Assembly: GCA_025642065.1 (NCBI GenBank)
Contig: JAODUP010000031.1
Span: forward strand, 206,001-270,000
Direction: 5' to 3'
Length of the DNA: 64,000 nt
From: Paralvinella palmiformis
Taxonomy: Eukaryota > Annelida > Polychaeta > Terebellida > Alvinellidae
The translations under genes and the position numbers were made by a program. This document shows positions 12,917 through 27,200 of this stretch, piece after piece (the first letter of the stretch is position 1; each line of letters starts with the position of its first letter). The notes under the pieces were generated by a model that worked only from the letters and a program-made list of their open reading frames with translations, had not been told where the DNA came from and made no database searches.

Positions 12917-15292
12917 TGCGCGCGCGAGGAACCATTCCCAGGCAGTGCTTGATATTCACGGTTCAGTGGTGTTCCGTCGGAACTAACTACCATATTTGGA
13001 ATGTATTGTTCATATTACTTTAAGTTAACAAACCGTGAAGCCCCAAGCTATGGATAGGAATTATGTAAGACTCGCTCGCCAATATCGCAGTCAAACTTTG
13101 AAATGTCCTTGTAGTAAATCATCCCTTATCCACGAAGACCAACAAAACATCCGCAAACTACTTTGAAACTGCCTGTACCCCACTAAAAGAAGGATTTTCC
13201 TCGCTTTAAACACACAAATAAATACACACGGACTGCTCACAATTGTAATGTTTTATTGTACCGAAAGACCTTAGTTCTGCTAAAGTTACAATCTGTGACC
13301 ATCTTTGCAACTAGAACTTAATACAAATTATGAATGTCATATTTATAACATAATGTGGGTCAGATGGTATCGAGCTTGAAACTTCGTATCGCGTACTTCC
13401 TACCAGGCGTTCGTCAGTAGCTGGAGAGCGTGGCTCATGTATGGAGGCTGCAAAATTTAGAAACTTCTACAGATAGTAAACTGTATTCGAACCAGGAACG
13501 TTTAAACAACAAGCTTCCATCTTGATTCTTGCGATATAACGAAACTGAGACATTTACACAAAGATGGCCTTCCTTAATTTTTTCATCAGATCGATAAATA
13601 AAAGTTCTATCACTGCTACAAAAGTGGGCGGTTCTAGAGGTTTTGATTGACAGCCACTTTCACCGATTCCACGAGATACACGAGCCCAGTTCGATGGCGG
13701 TGATCTCACCTGGTACATACGCCCGAAGGGCGTCTATCTGGGGAAATGAGACGAACTGATCGAGGTCTTTTCTTGATAAGCGAAAGATCCGACATACCCA
13801 GGCAATACCGGGATTCGATTCCACGAGTTGCGGGTCTGCTGAACAGAGAGCGACCTCAACAGAACGCAGCACACCTGCATGCTTTACTTAACAACATACT
13901 ACAAGAACTAAACGACACCGTAAAATGGCTAAGTGTGTGTGTGTGTATGTGAGAGAAATTATTATGGCGCAATCCGTGCACTGGTGATTGCCTGCCAACC
14001 AAAACACCGCACAAATAGATATTTTTTGGACATTTTATTTAAAGCTGTGTAGGAATTCTTACAAAGTACGCTCAATGGTGACAATCGTTATGTGGCGAAA
14101 ATACTTCCCAAAATAAGCTTTCTCCATGCGCATCAGTTATCCTGGTTAACGAGCTAATTTCGAGCAGCATGATATGTGATTAACTATAAACGAGCGTTTC
14201 TTATATCATTCGACAAACGTCCTGGCTTCTTAACTTACCTCCGCCGACTGATTAAAGACGAATAACTAACGATCAAGGTAGGAGGAGGAGAGGAGGAAAC
14301 AGCAATGATGAGAATATTAGAAACAGGCAGATGATTATCGACTATTTATCACAGGATGATTACACACACACACTCGAACCTATAGTGGTCATCTTTAACG
14401 GAACTGACACACAGATACATATACACATGTACAGACTAGGCTGTGGTTAGCGTCGTCTCTTTAAGAAGCTTTAAGTAGGTTGCAGGATAATCAAACACGG
14501 GATCTGGTTACAATTAAGTGAGGGTACAGTTATCCGAGGGGCTGATGAAGGAAGCGCAGACCGAGATGCAGTTCGGCGAGATATGACTGAGACTGTAAAA
14601 ATGGCAGAAAAACACGAACACGGCCAATCAGAGATAGGAATTGGTGACTGGAAACAGCCAGCATAAAATCTCTGTGTTTAGCAAGAAACCACCGTCCTAT
14701 ACAACAAGGCTTGTACACCGGTACTTACATATACTGGAGGATGACAACATGAAGTGGAAGTGTCTCTGTTTGACAATATCCTTGTAATGTACATCAAATG
14801 CTTTATTTACACAGAACGTCAGATTCGTGTAAACGGCAGACTCATCGCAATTACACAACACTGCTTGAACATTTGGCACCATAGTTTATTTTGGTTTCAC
14901 ACCGATTCAGCTTCTCCGCACGCGTGCACACGCACACACACACGAACGCGCACACACACACGTAAAAATCAAATCGCAATGCAGTTATGCAGACAGACAT
15001 CAGACATGAACATCTCGCTGTTAAGGAGAGCGACATTCGAGTGACTGCCAGATTTTATCCAGGCAGCGACGGTTGCACAAGGCAGATAATAAAGTTTTGC
15101 AGGATGGACAACGCATTGGGACTTTGTGTCTGATTAGCGGTGATATGCTACAAGCTGTGTGTTGTTGGATTGCTCGCAAGTTAGTCCCTGGAGTGAAAAC
15201 AACAGCAGCAATAGCATGTGCCCGGTATATAACAAGATACATTAACAGGTGAAGGCGGCCATTGTTGCTGCTTTTTGTTAGCCATCCCACTT
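9730..15292. other. Intergenic interval between the collagen-like gene start and the SOS stop codon
   Basis: No conserved protein was seen. The left part should hold the 5' untranslated exon and promoter of the collagen-like gene. The right part (to about 14.8 kb) probably holds the SOS 3' untranslated region; a minus-strand AATAAA at 14802-14807, about 490 bases past the SOS stop, is a candidate poly(A) signal. (TA)n tracts lie at 10847-10880 and 12880-12907, and a CA-rich tract at about 14923-14962. ORFs here are low-complexity or unsupported. Confidence 0.5.
12075..12280 (-). promoter_or_regulatory. Candidate 5' untranslated exon / promoter region of the collagen-like gene
   Basis: A strong minus-strand splice donor (CATACACG then GTAAGTTT) sits at about 12067-12074, next to a locally GC- and CpG-richer block up to about 12400. 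The collagen-like ATG lies right after a splice acceptor and therefore needs an upstream untranslated exon. This is the best candidate I see, but nothing proves the link. Confidence 0.3.
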
Positions 15293-18200
15293 CTAGCTAC
15301 GCGGCTCTTTTTTGTAAGTCCGAGGTGGCAGTTTTGGTAGGTTGTCCTCGTAAACCTCTGCGTTGAAGTTGACGTTTGTGCTGGGCGATGGTGGCAGCGG
15401 TGGAGGTTCACGTTCCAATTCGTGCCGCGTCATAGTTCTTGTGCCACTGCGCATGGGCTTTGCCGGTGACTGACTGAATGAACGTGGCAGCGTCCCATGC
15501 CTCGGCGGGAGAGGGGGTGGTCCCTGATCACTACGAGGTGGTAGCTCTGGCCGGATACAAGGGCCTAGGTCCGGCAGCGACAGATTTACTCTCGGTGGTA
15601 ATGGGGGTGGCTCATCCTTTACGGATGGTGGCACTGGTTTAACTGCCTTCAGAGACGGAGATACTGACTGAAATGTGGCAAATGGTGGTACTGAAACAGC
15701 TGGATCACTTGATGTGCCTAGGAAATAAATAAGAAAAGAAAGTGAGAGATATGTTTAATCTAAAATAATAAAAATATATCCCATGGTTACACTTAGCCAG
15801 ATTACACAATTAACCATGTTATGGAAAAGTGATGATTATAATTCTATAAAAGACACAGCACTGGAGTGACATACAAACAAAACTATACTGTGAGATAGAC
15901 AGCCATGACAGGCATCCAAACATTAAACTTTAAAGCATAACTAGCACTTTATTTAGTGCATAAATAATCCAAGAAAATGACTGCCTGATGTATATAGTAT
16001 AAGTAATGGATTATTATTATACTTATTATTACTATTATTATAATAAAACATTTATTTAGTGCCCTAATTTCACTCTAAGATTCCCAATAGGACTTGACAT
16101 AAACATCACATAAACAACTGATTTCAATCTATAATGTACCATTTACATGGAATAAAATCTTACATTTTTCACTCACCTGATAACATTATTACAATGTACA
16201 GTTATATTTACTGGCATAACTGAAGAGCTAAAGTTATCAAGATGTTGGGTTGTGTCTGTTTTTCAAATAAATGCAAACTTATGACTTTTGAATGTAAACT
16301 GAATTACTGATTGCACATTGGAGCTGATCAGAGGAGAGCTCACATTGCATTATTACCTAATCAGATATTTGAAGAAAAAAAATTGATATTGTAGATCAAC
16401 AGGCACACTGAGCACCCACCCCATGTACAAAAGAGGTAAAAATGTTGATGGCTGGTTACTGTGACACCAAGTAGACTGGCACAAGGGTACTGATCATGTT
16501 GAGAATATTTATTTGTATTTTCTCAAGTTAAACAAATTATTCTCATAATGAAGCCTGTTCTTTGAAAATGGCAATATGTTTGCTTATTCGTTAACCATCT
16601 AGCAATAAAACTACCGACATAGAGTTCAAACAAACATAACTAGCAGCTTTGTAACTTAATTTTAGTAGAATAATGAGAGAATGCAGACACAGAGGCAGAA
16701 CTACATGTAAACCATAATATTTGTCCACACATGTAAGCTGTCTACTTACTTGGTGTTGGTATAAAGACGGTGGTAAAAACACTGTCTTGGGGTCCTGGTG
16801 AATTTGGTGGACTTAGAGATGGTGGACTTGTGCCAACAATAGACGTGTGATCACTATCAGCTCCAGTACCATCGTCACGTGAGCGCGAGTTAGGCACAGG
16901 AGATGACGAGGATGAAGACATGTGGTTTTTATCACCACCCTTCATCATAGTGTTCATGTGACGTGACAAGGCCATTTTGATTCCCGGAGACTTCAGCAAG
17001 TAATCACGGATTTTACTCTGGAAATAAAAATTCATTTGTAATAAATAAATATCACACACACAATTACTGCACAACTAGTTTGTTAGGCCTAGACACTGGA
17101 TTTGTCTAGGTTATAAGTCTGCGGAATTATACCATATAGAACAGAGATCAGACTTCTGAATCAAACATTCTGCACATGCAGGTAAAACTTTGATTCAATT
17201 CCAATACCAGAGCTCATTTAGCCTACCATGTGCACAAAAGTGTCCGTAAAACATCAATCATCATCATCAATCCCAAAACCTCAAATGCAGTTGGCTATCA
17301 ACAAAAGTGCAGTGGGCTATCAGCTTCACTACAGAAGCATCCCACAGGACAGTGAGTGAGCAAGTATATTAAACAAACTATCAAGATTTCAAACAACACA
17401 AATTATATACTGACAATACTATTTAATCAATCTGAGACCAAAGGCCTACTTACTGCTTTTATTGGTTGCTTAGCATTCTTCGGCTCAATTTTATGTGACT
17501 TATCAAACAAGTGATTATTGAACTGATTCTCTGTCATGTTGCCAAGTGGGTCCAGCTCCTCAAAGTATGCCTAAAAAATCAAACAATCAACCAATGGAAA
17601 TTATTGAACTACAGAATCTAAAAAATGGTGTTTGTACGTTTCTCAAATTTCTGGAGTTAGCATATAAAATAATGAATGATATGTGTCCAGAATATTTCAC
17701 CTTGAAAAATGTACCAGTAAGTCTATGGTCTGAAAACAATCTAATAATTCCTAAATATACTGAAGTAGCATTTGGTAAAAATAATTTAAACTATAATGGC
17801 TTATTTTATTGGATTGCCTAATGATGGAAAGAAAGCAAATAGTTTATATTCTTTTAAATCTCATATATGAAAATGGCTACCAAAATGTAAATGTGGTTTT
17901 TGTGTTTTATGCTAAATAACTAACAAATAATAAATTAACAAATAATTATTGCATTTTATGATAAATGTTTTTACTTGTTAGGATTCAAGTAAAAGTTTGT
18001 ACATCTGTTTGTTAATATGATCATTATGACACTTTTCCTTTATACATTTCGAGGTGTAGGTGGGTTTTAGTGCGGTTGTGGTGCCCACTGATATATTATA
18101 AGCACACTTGCCTTACAAAGAAATTATGTATCATTTACTTATATGGTATTACCAATTAGCATTTTCTATGATAATATGTCATTGTATATATCCATTATAT

Positions 18201-21200
18201 AATTCATTGTACATACCATTGTCATTTTATTTATGTCGATTCAATAGTGATAGTCACTAATGTTGTCTGTTTTTACCATGTCAACTATAAATAAACTTTC
18301 CTTACTTACTCTTACTCTTTGTGACTATCATAAGAATATACTTTTTTATAGATAACTACATTATAACATAACTAATTCAGTTATGTATTACGATGTAGTC
18401 ATAACAGATAACTAATTCAGTTTAAAATTTTGTTCATACTTTGTCTCACTGGGTTATATAAAATATAATTTCTCACATTATCATATTAGTATAGACCGTA
18501 ATATCCAGTGGTAGACCATGATAACAGTGATATTGCTATGACTAACCCTAATCTCTGACTGTATTATAAGACAGTAGGGCTGATTTTGATACTGCTGGAT
18601 CTCACTAGTGATTTCAGCCACTTTTCTTCGCTTCTTGAAATTGATCATGCCAGCAGCTGCCTTAGGCAAGAAGTCTGGGTTACCTTCTTCTGTCTTCAAG
18701 ATATTCGTTAGGTACATCCCTGTGAGTATTTAAAAAAATAAAACCAGGCCTATAAATAACAGGCATACAAATGTAATACATTATAATGCAAAGGATACTG
18801 TAAACAGGGTTATAATGCTCCTTGTTATTAGGTTATTGCCAACAAATAGCCTGTCCCAATTTACCATTTCCCTCTACATTTTGCCAATCACACGCTGGGT
18901 AAAATTTGTTATAAACTGATTATGCAAAGCCATTTCCATGTATACAATGCAATGCCTAATATCGGCTATATTTTCAAAGGTTTTGTTGTCACATACAATT
19001 ACTGGGATCATTCTATGGTCTCCAATTATGTCTCAAAGCAAACAAAGACTTTGTTGATGCTATGCAATGGATAAAGGGATCATATGATCAACTTATAGAA
19101 TATATTTCAATCTGATCCACAGAAGTCAATTCACCATACCTAGAAATGGAACACATGGCGGGTCAATTGAGCGCAGTTTTTCGATGTAACGTTTAAATCT
19201 ATCCTGGTTCAACTCCTGAGCTTCATCATAACTTTTCTTTAACTTTGGATATTTCTGCCACACCTCCTGTTACAAGAGAGCAGATATGTATATACAGTAA
19301 GATTGTAAGATATTGTGCAAAAGAAGTTATAGAAATAGCAACTGATTATATTATATTAAGTATATTAAAAAAGCTCTGGTTACAAATGATACATTGACTG
19401 ACATTACTTTAGATCATGCGTATCCACATAATACTGTGGTTAAAAAAAAACAGTTATTCACCACGTGCATCCGGTACTTACTGCAAAGGTATGCTCAAGA
19501 CGGAAGACTGCAGATGAATGTAGGGCACTGATCACTTCAAGTACACCATTGAAGTTATTCAGCTCCTGGAAGACACACATGATTTCCAGGATACGAGACA
19601 TCACAGCAACACGCTCCTCAAAGTTTTCAGCCTCAATAATACACCTCTCCAACCAAAATGTGAACTATTAAATAAATAGACAACATATCAGAAGGTTAAA
19701 AAAACATTATTGTGTGTGCATATGTGTGAATACATGTGCACATACAAGTATCTATGTAAATCCTTGGGAATATTATATCAGTAAAATTGTGAATTTTCAA
19801 TAATTGGTTTCTTTAAAAAAATAATCAACTTTAATAATCACCCACTTAATATCGTGTATGACTTGTTGATGTTAAGACAAAAAAGGAAATTATATTAATG
19901 ATTGCTATGTAAGTGCACAATAAACGTGTTCAATTTATGAGCTAATTCAGGGTTCATACACTTCCACACGTATGATTTTCCAGGACACTTGTTTATCAAA
20001 ATATCTTTTTTTATACATGAAAGAATGACAATGAGTATATGCAGAGAGCCACAAATCTTTATATTAATTTACATCAATGATCTAGTATAATGTATGTACA
20101 CCATAAATATCATTACATCAGAAACCAATTCAGACATGGGGGATACCAAAATTGATTATTTAAAAAAATTGGAATTGATAAATTTTGAATTGGAATTGAA
20201 GTGTCATACAAAAAATTAAATCCACAAATTAATTTACCATTTAATTTTTTAATTCAGAAATATTTCTTCCATGACAATCCTGCTTGGAATATAAACTACT
20301 CAGAGTAGGTATTCCAAGTAGGTACTCATGGTAAAAAGTAGTAAGTAAAAAAGAGTCAGTAAAAATGGAATTAATACATTTGGAATTGATAAATTTGTTG
20401 TGGAATTGACCAAATGGAATTGGAACTGATAAAATGGAATTGACCCAATGTCTGGAAACCACAAATAATAAACTTTTTATTTTTTGCTTTCATTAAACAT
20501 CCTCATTGGAAAGGATATTCCTTTTAATGATGACCATAGTACAAGATAACTAAGCACAGTTTGTGTGTGTATATATATATATGTGTGTCCTTCATGTGAA
20601 TAATCCTCACTCATGTAGTATCCTGTAACATGTGGTGATGTTAATCACCGAGGTAGTAATTTGATATATTAGGTGGCACCACATCTCATTCTGTGTCATT
20701 TTGATTTGAGCATTTTGAAGTCTCAGTGACTAGACTTAGCTTGTTGAGGATTTTGGAAATTGACCTCACAAAAAACATCACTGCATAGCCTCGCAAATAT
20801 TGTCATATTATGCAGATATGATTGTGTGTGCATGATAATGATGATATCGAATATCAGAAATGTGAGGGCAGACATCACAGAGCAATGCTGGCAGTGACAA
20901 TCCATATTTCCAGCTCACAGCTGACAATGCCATCCCAGTATTTTCCATACATGGCATCATTCATAAAAAAATTCAGGGAAAGAGCGACATCATGCTTGGA
21001 ATACCTTGGCCATATAATCACTCGTTTTGACAGCTATGCATGCTACTTGCTTGATCTAAGCTCCCAGCTTGATAAGCCAGAGTTTTCAAAATGTTTTGGG
21101 TGAATTCCCCTTTCAAGGGGGTTTTTCCAGGGGTGTATTTAAAATAAGGACTATTCCAGGACTTTCCAGGAGTGGTATTAAAATCAAGTATATTGCAGGA

Positions 21201-24200
21201 TCGATGTGAACCCCACAATTGTATTTATCTGAAATAAGACAGCTTAAAGCTGTTCTGTGAAAAATATTTAACATGGCAGATATGTAAATTTAAAATTAGT
21301 TACTGCAAACATATTAGGAAACATTTTAAACTTAGAAAGGGTTCAATTCTAATTAAACATCTTACCCTGGTAGAATGTTGGATCATCTTCAGGAGGTTTG
21401 GTGACGTGATATTTTTGTTTTTCTTCATCCACACTGTACCAACCATCTCAGATGGCTTGACAGCTCGATACAAGTCAAACTCTAACAATGTCACTTGACG
21501 AGCTATCTCAACAGGATGCAGCTGCAAGGATGATTAAAAGGTCAAATATCAACAAATCATATCCACTATCTAAAAACACACACACACACACACACACATG
21601 GAAATACAACAGCAAACAGTAAAATGTATAAGTGTTACTTGTCAAGATAAAAGGTGGGCAGTGATCATTTTGAGTGATCAAGGGCCAACTGCCAAGGGAA
21701 ACAAATACTACAAACACAGGTAGGTCCAACGAGACAAGCGGATATGATACACACTGCTAGATGTCCTTTGCAATTCGCAAGAAGACTACCTCTGTATGTA
21801 CGGCCATAAATATGGAATAAACAATCAAGATTCCAAATGAATGTTGACAATTTATCTCGTTCTCAATTCAAATACCAAATTAAAGCCAAATACTTAAATA
21901 ATTACAAAAGCCAAGTCCGATGCACAAATGTAAGATGATTAGATTGTTACCAAATATAACGATATTTACTCGGTTTCTAATAATGTAAATGTTTGATAAG
22001 ATAAATGGTTGATATTAATGACAATTCTTATATTTCTATTATATCACAATGGCGTATCATGTCCTGGTTTTGTTTCTGTGAACTCTAACCAATACTTATT
22101 ATGATTTTTTTCATTACCATCAATTCCTCAGTCGAGTTTCTTTCTCACTATTATGTAAATTTCTGACTGTCACACACACGGGGCTGTCTATTATCATCAT
22201 CCACGGCCAGTGGGAAGACAGCAATTACACTACACTGGTCCTCTAATTTACATTGTCTGGGCATTATATTATTATTGTGTTACATTTACTATTATAAATG
22301 TATATAAATTGGAAATAAATTCATTTGTCATTACTACACTTGGGAGACTTCTTACTAAGAAAACTTTTAAGAAGATATAACCCTGGAGATTTGTTTCTGA
22401 TCAGATCCATCAAATAAAAATATTACCGTCATGAGATCAAATTCCTCCTTTTGACGGGTCAGATGCCACTCTATTGGTGGTGGCTGACTCGGGTAGGTGA
22501 TCTGTTTCTGTTTCTCAGTGCCATCTGATTCCAACTAAAAATAAATAACACTCGCCATTTTCATCTACTTTCATTATATGTTTATAACTGGCTGCATTAA
22601 TAGTTGTGGATAGTCTATATTAAACTATTTCGAAGATAAATTACATAATATGTCTATGTTACTTGTGTTTAACAAAATCAGACTTTTATCTAACAAAAAC
22701 AAACTGAATATGCTAAAATAAAACAATTCCGTTATCTACACTGACATCGTATTAATGATAAGAATATATATTCATAAAATAAACACTTACTAGTAGGAGC
22801 CATCCTAGCCAATTGAATTTAAACTTAAAAGCGTTCAATTATCATAAACTAAATAATATATCTGTCTACTTTACTGAAGTTACACACCCTTCTATTTATT
22901 ATTTTTGTGATGGTTTCCAGCCATTTGCGCATTGCTTTTCCCTTCACTGATTCTAAAAATGGCAGGAGAGTGGAGTTCAGCAGCTCCGGATTCTCTTCAA
23001 AGTCATACCAATGCTGATCTACCCAGTGTCTTAATACATTGAGCACTCTGGAAATACAAGTTTTAAACACTGAATCAATCTGATGAAATAAAGCTGGCTC
23101 ATAGCTTCGTATAAGACATTTCCAATACCATAAACTGGGACATCATCAGAAATGATGTTCATTCAGTATGTTGTAAGACAAGGTTAATATAATATAGTAG
23201 CAATCACACTGAAAAGGTTGTACAGGTTAGAAATGTTCACATTATTTTGTTGGAACTGTTTATTTTTATGTTCAAACTGATGTATAATGGATGACAGAAT
23301 ATTATTGACATATGATGAATGTTCCTACCTAAATTGAACAGGTTTTGCATATTCCTTACGGAATCTTTTTAAATCCTCACGGATACGCATTTCTTTCTCT
23401 TGGGGATCAACATTTTCCACATCAATTTTAGGGTCTGGAATCTCAAATGTGATGATCTGGTCAAGGAAGACAGTGAACATTTCATCATTTTAATCACACG
23501 ACATGTATCATATATCACCTATGAACAACTAGACTACTTTAAGGTCCCACAATCAACCAAGCAACACAAAAAAGGATATCTTTCTTTGAGCAGTGATAAC
23601 AACTCGGATGGCTTGCAGAATGTCCGGTAAGTAGTGAGGAATGTTCGGACAAATTTAGGATCTGCATATGCATGGTATGTCAGCCGCTCCACCAACTTGA
23701 GCAATGTACCACCTTTGATAAGCTTGTTGTCTGCATTTGAACCAGGATTCTCTTCAAACACTATGTTCTCACCTGAGTCTGGTTCTGCAAACCTGCCAAT
23801 AAAAACAAATTGCACTTTTTAAAAAACTTCAATGGCACAATAACCTAATAAGGTCATATGGATTGGAAGTCTTCTCTATTCTAAACGATTTTAAAAAGCA
23901 TTTGAAAAATATGTTAAGATTTCAAACAAAGAATATTTTCTAGAGTACCAACAGATGATTGCTGCATACCATGTTTTGTAGGTAATCAACCCACTTAAAA
24001 CACTTACATTACAATATTATACATAATTTATTGCATTACTATATTGCTCACCAGAGGATTTCAGAACCATGTAGGATATGTTCTTTACTGCATACCACTG
24101 ATTTAAGAGGCATCAACACAGCACACAGTTTACCTGTAAACTTGAGGATCTAGTGGTTTAAGAGGATGCTGTTTCTCTTCTTCTTTCAGGGCGGTATCTA

Positions 24201-27200
24201 GCATTCGTTCAAGATTACTGCGAGTGTGCAGTGACAGCAGGGCAGCCATCCAATTATTTTTGTCCTCAGTTGTCTTGGCTGCTAATATCACACTGGACTG
24301 ATTTGGTACAACTAATTCAAATGCATTCTTCAGCTCTGATCATTTAAAAAAAGCACATTACTTTAGTTAGGACAGTTGACACAATTTCAATGAGTATTTA
24401 AATACAATTATTTAAGAACAGTAATCATTAAGGCACAACAGTAATGATGCCTCTATGAATCTCTGGCTTGATAGTGTGTGGACCACCCACCTTCTGTATC
24501 TTCTCTGTCGACAATGTCAATCTTTCTGATATTGAACTTTTCCTTTAGTTTGTATTCACCTACTGGACCTGTCACGGAAGCTCTGCGTGTATTCACTTTT
24601 GTCAGCACAATTAAACCATCAAATAGCAGTATATAGCGCTCCGTCAATCTACGACCAGCGTACTTGAACAGAACACCATCTGTTTTGACAATAATATCAA
24701 AATAATAATTTGACTTAATAAAATGACAAAAGGTGGAATTGGATGAGATTTTCAACACTATCACTCAAAAGAATAAATAACTATTAAGAAGGTTCAGTAA
24801 TATTCAAGAAATATTAGTACAGAAATAATAACAGAAATCAAATAACACACTTTACACAAGAAATAATAACAGAAATCAAATAACACACTTTACACAAGAA
24901 ATAATAACAGAAATCAAATAACAGACTTTACACAAGAAATAACATAAATCAAATAACACACTTTACACAGCAGATTTCTGATCATGCACATATTAAAATC
25001 ATTTACCCATTATAAATTCATTGCAACTCTGCCCGATATTTTTCCCCTCCCATCCATCAATTGATTTCTGAAGTTCATTCATCTTATTCAGGGCTGCTTC
25101 CCTCTCTGCTCTGCCCTGGAATCTGAGTGTAGTGTGTCTGTAATATGAATAAAACACCTTGAAACAAAAGTTCTAACATGAATTAACATCATCAGTAAGT
25201 ATTTAACACTTGAATGTTTAACATTAACCAGAACATTTTGCTTTCATGAGTATCCATGACTTGGATTAATCTTTACCTTTTGTGTTTGGTAATGTTGGCA
25301 GAAGTGAGCTTCTTTTCAATCTTCATCTTAATGCTATTAATTACACCACGAGCAGCTTCAAGGCATTCCTTGTCTTCTTTGATGGCATCGTTATCTTTAT
25401 CATCACTGTTCATATTCATCAATGCCTAAAACATCAAAATACGTTATTACTCTATCACAACAAGTATCAGTGTCCATAAGAGATGTATAAACATAATCCA
25501 CAGCTTCTGAATTTAGTGCATGCTCCCATACCAAAATTGGCACTGCACTGCAGATCAACACCAAGTTAAGGGATCAAACAAACTAATGACTGAATAGAAT
25601 TAATTCACTCTTGTAGACGGCTAAATAGTGTAGTATTATGTACGCTTAAACTGAAATTGTGCTTTCATAATAATGTGGCATGTGTAATGGTGATACTACA
25701 TATTTCACTACTTACTTTAATGACATCAAAATAATGTAGAAAGTGATATATAGGTCCAAGCAGCAACTTAGGCAGCACATATTTGACAGCGTCTTTGAAG
25801 CCACGACCTCCAATAGACTGAAACAGACAATAACCAAAGCTATTTCTGTATTAATTTTGTTTAATCTGCATTTTCAAGTTAAAAACAAACACTGCAGCTG
25901 TGGGTCACTGAATCAGAAACAGTATTGTGGTAGGTTTATTCTAGAAATATGCTGGTAATAGCAATTACTATAACTGAAATTTAAATCATATAATTCTGGT
26001 TAAAACAGGAACTAGCTGGATTTTAATTATCAGAATGATGCGATTCATAAGTGAAACAGATTCCATCTGTGAAAATTTTAAAAATATTCATGAAAGAAGA
26101 CATTTAAGATCCAACATCATTTATACATTTCAACTATTAATCACTGAGACAAGTGCATAAAACACACACCTGTAATGTTCGCAAAGTATCATTTCTTTGT
26201 ATCAAAGTGTTTAATCTCTCTCTACCATTTGGCTTCAACATATCTTCAGCATATTTTTCATAGACTTCAAACTCTGCACCCTAAATAGAAATAAAACCTG
26301 ATTAATTGAAATATAAACTATATTTTTGGGTAACACTCTTCCACAACATACCAAAAAGCAGCAATGATTATTTGTTATTTACAAGTAAAGATATATGATT
26401 AAAACTGGAGATAAAACCAAATAAATCTTACTAAAGACACTAAAACAGACTAAAAATGGTCTAATACACATGTTCAATATTCACGAAGTAAATATTCTAT
26501 ATCATACACAAAAACAGCCAACACATAATGGACATGATACCTCAGCCAGCTCTTCAAAACAAGCACCAACGAGTAACATTCCATCCTCATCTGTCACTTC
26601 AAGTGTATCCTCAAGTAGACTAAGTAAGTTTGCTGTCATTTCATACACCTCAAGTATATTACTAAATATCACATCTAGATCCTGATAAATAAAACATGAT
26701 CAAGCTTAATATAACAGTAACCTTCTCTGTGTGTGTTTGTGACAGGTTTAACTGGCTGGGCACACACACACACCGTTAACTTTGGATAAAGCAACATATA
26801 AGCAATGTAGTATATTAGATTTGTTACCACCTTCAAAACAGTTAACTCATTAATCATAAAAGAGACACACCTTGCTCCTAGGAAACAATGTAGCAAAAGG
26901 TGCCCTGAATACTTTAATGATCAGGTTCAGATCATGCATGTACTGTGTCTCCTCAAGAATGAGATCCTTGACAATCTCTTCGTATGTCAGAGAGCCACGC
27001 CGTACAAATGTTGTGTTCTCTTCAACGGTGAAGTCATCTTCTTCATTTGGGAAAAACATGTCCATAAGCACCTGTAAAAAACATTACAGCTACTACACAC
27101 TACTCAGTGCTTTCACCTTCATTTAAAATTTTCAGAACTAACAGATATTATGACAAATTATGAAGATGCTAAAAATATTAAAATGATCAACAATATCTTA

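Noticed and set aside
13665..13830. Possible tRNA-like head on the minus strand
   Set aside because: A GAATCGAATCCCGG stretch looks like a B-box, but no A-box at the right spacing and no second copy was found.
23534..23579. Extension of SOS exon 13 through the open frame to 23534
   Set aside because: The frame stays open but the residues after KER do not match SOS. The AT-AC intron restores ERFEIP exactly.
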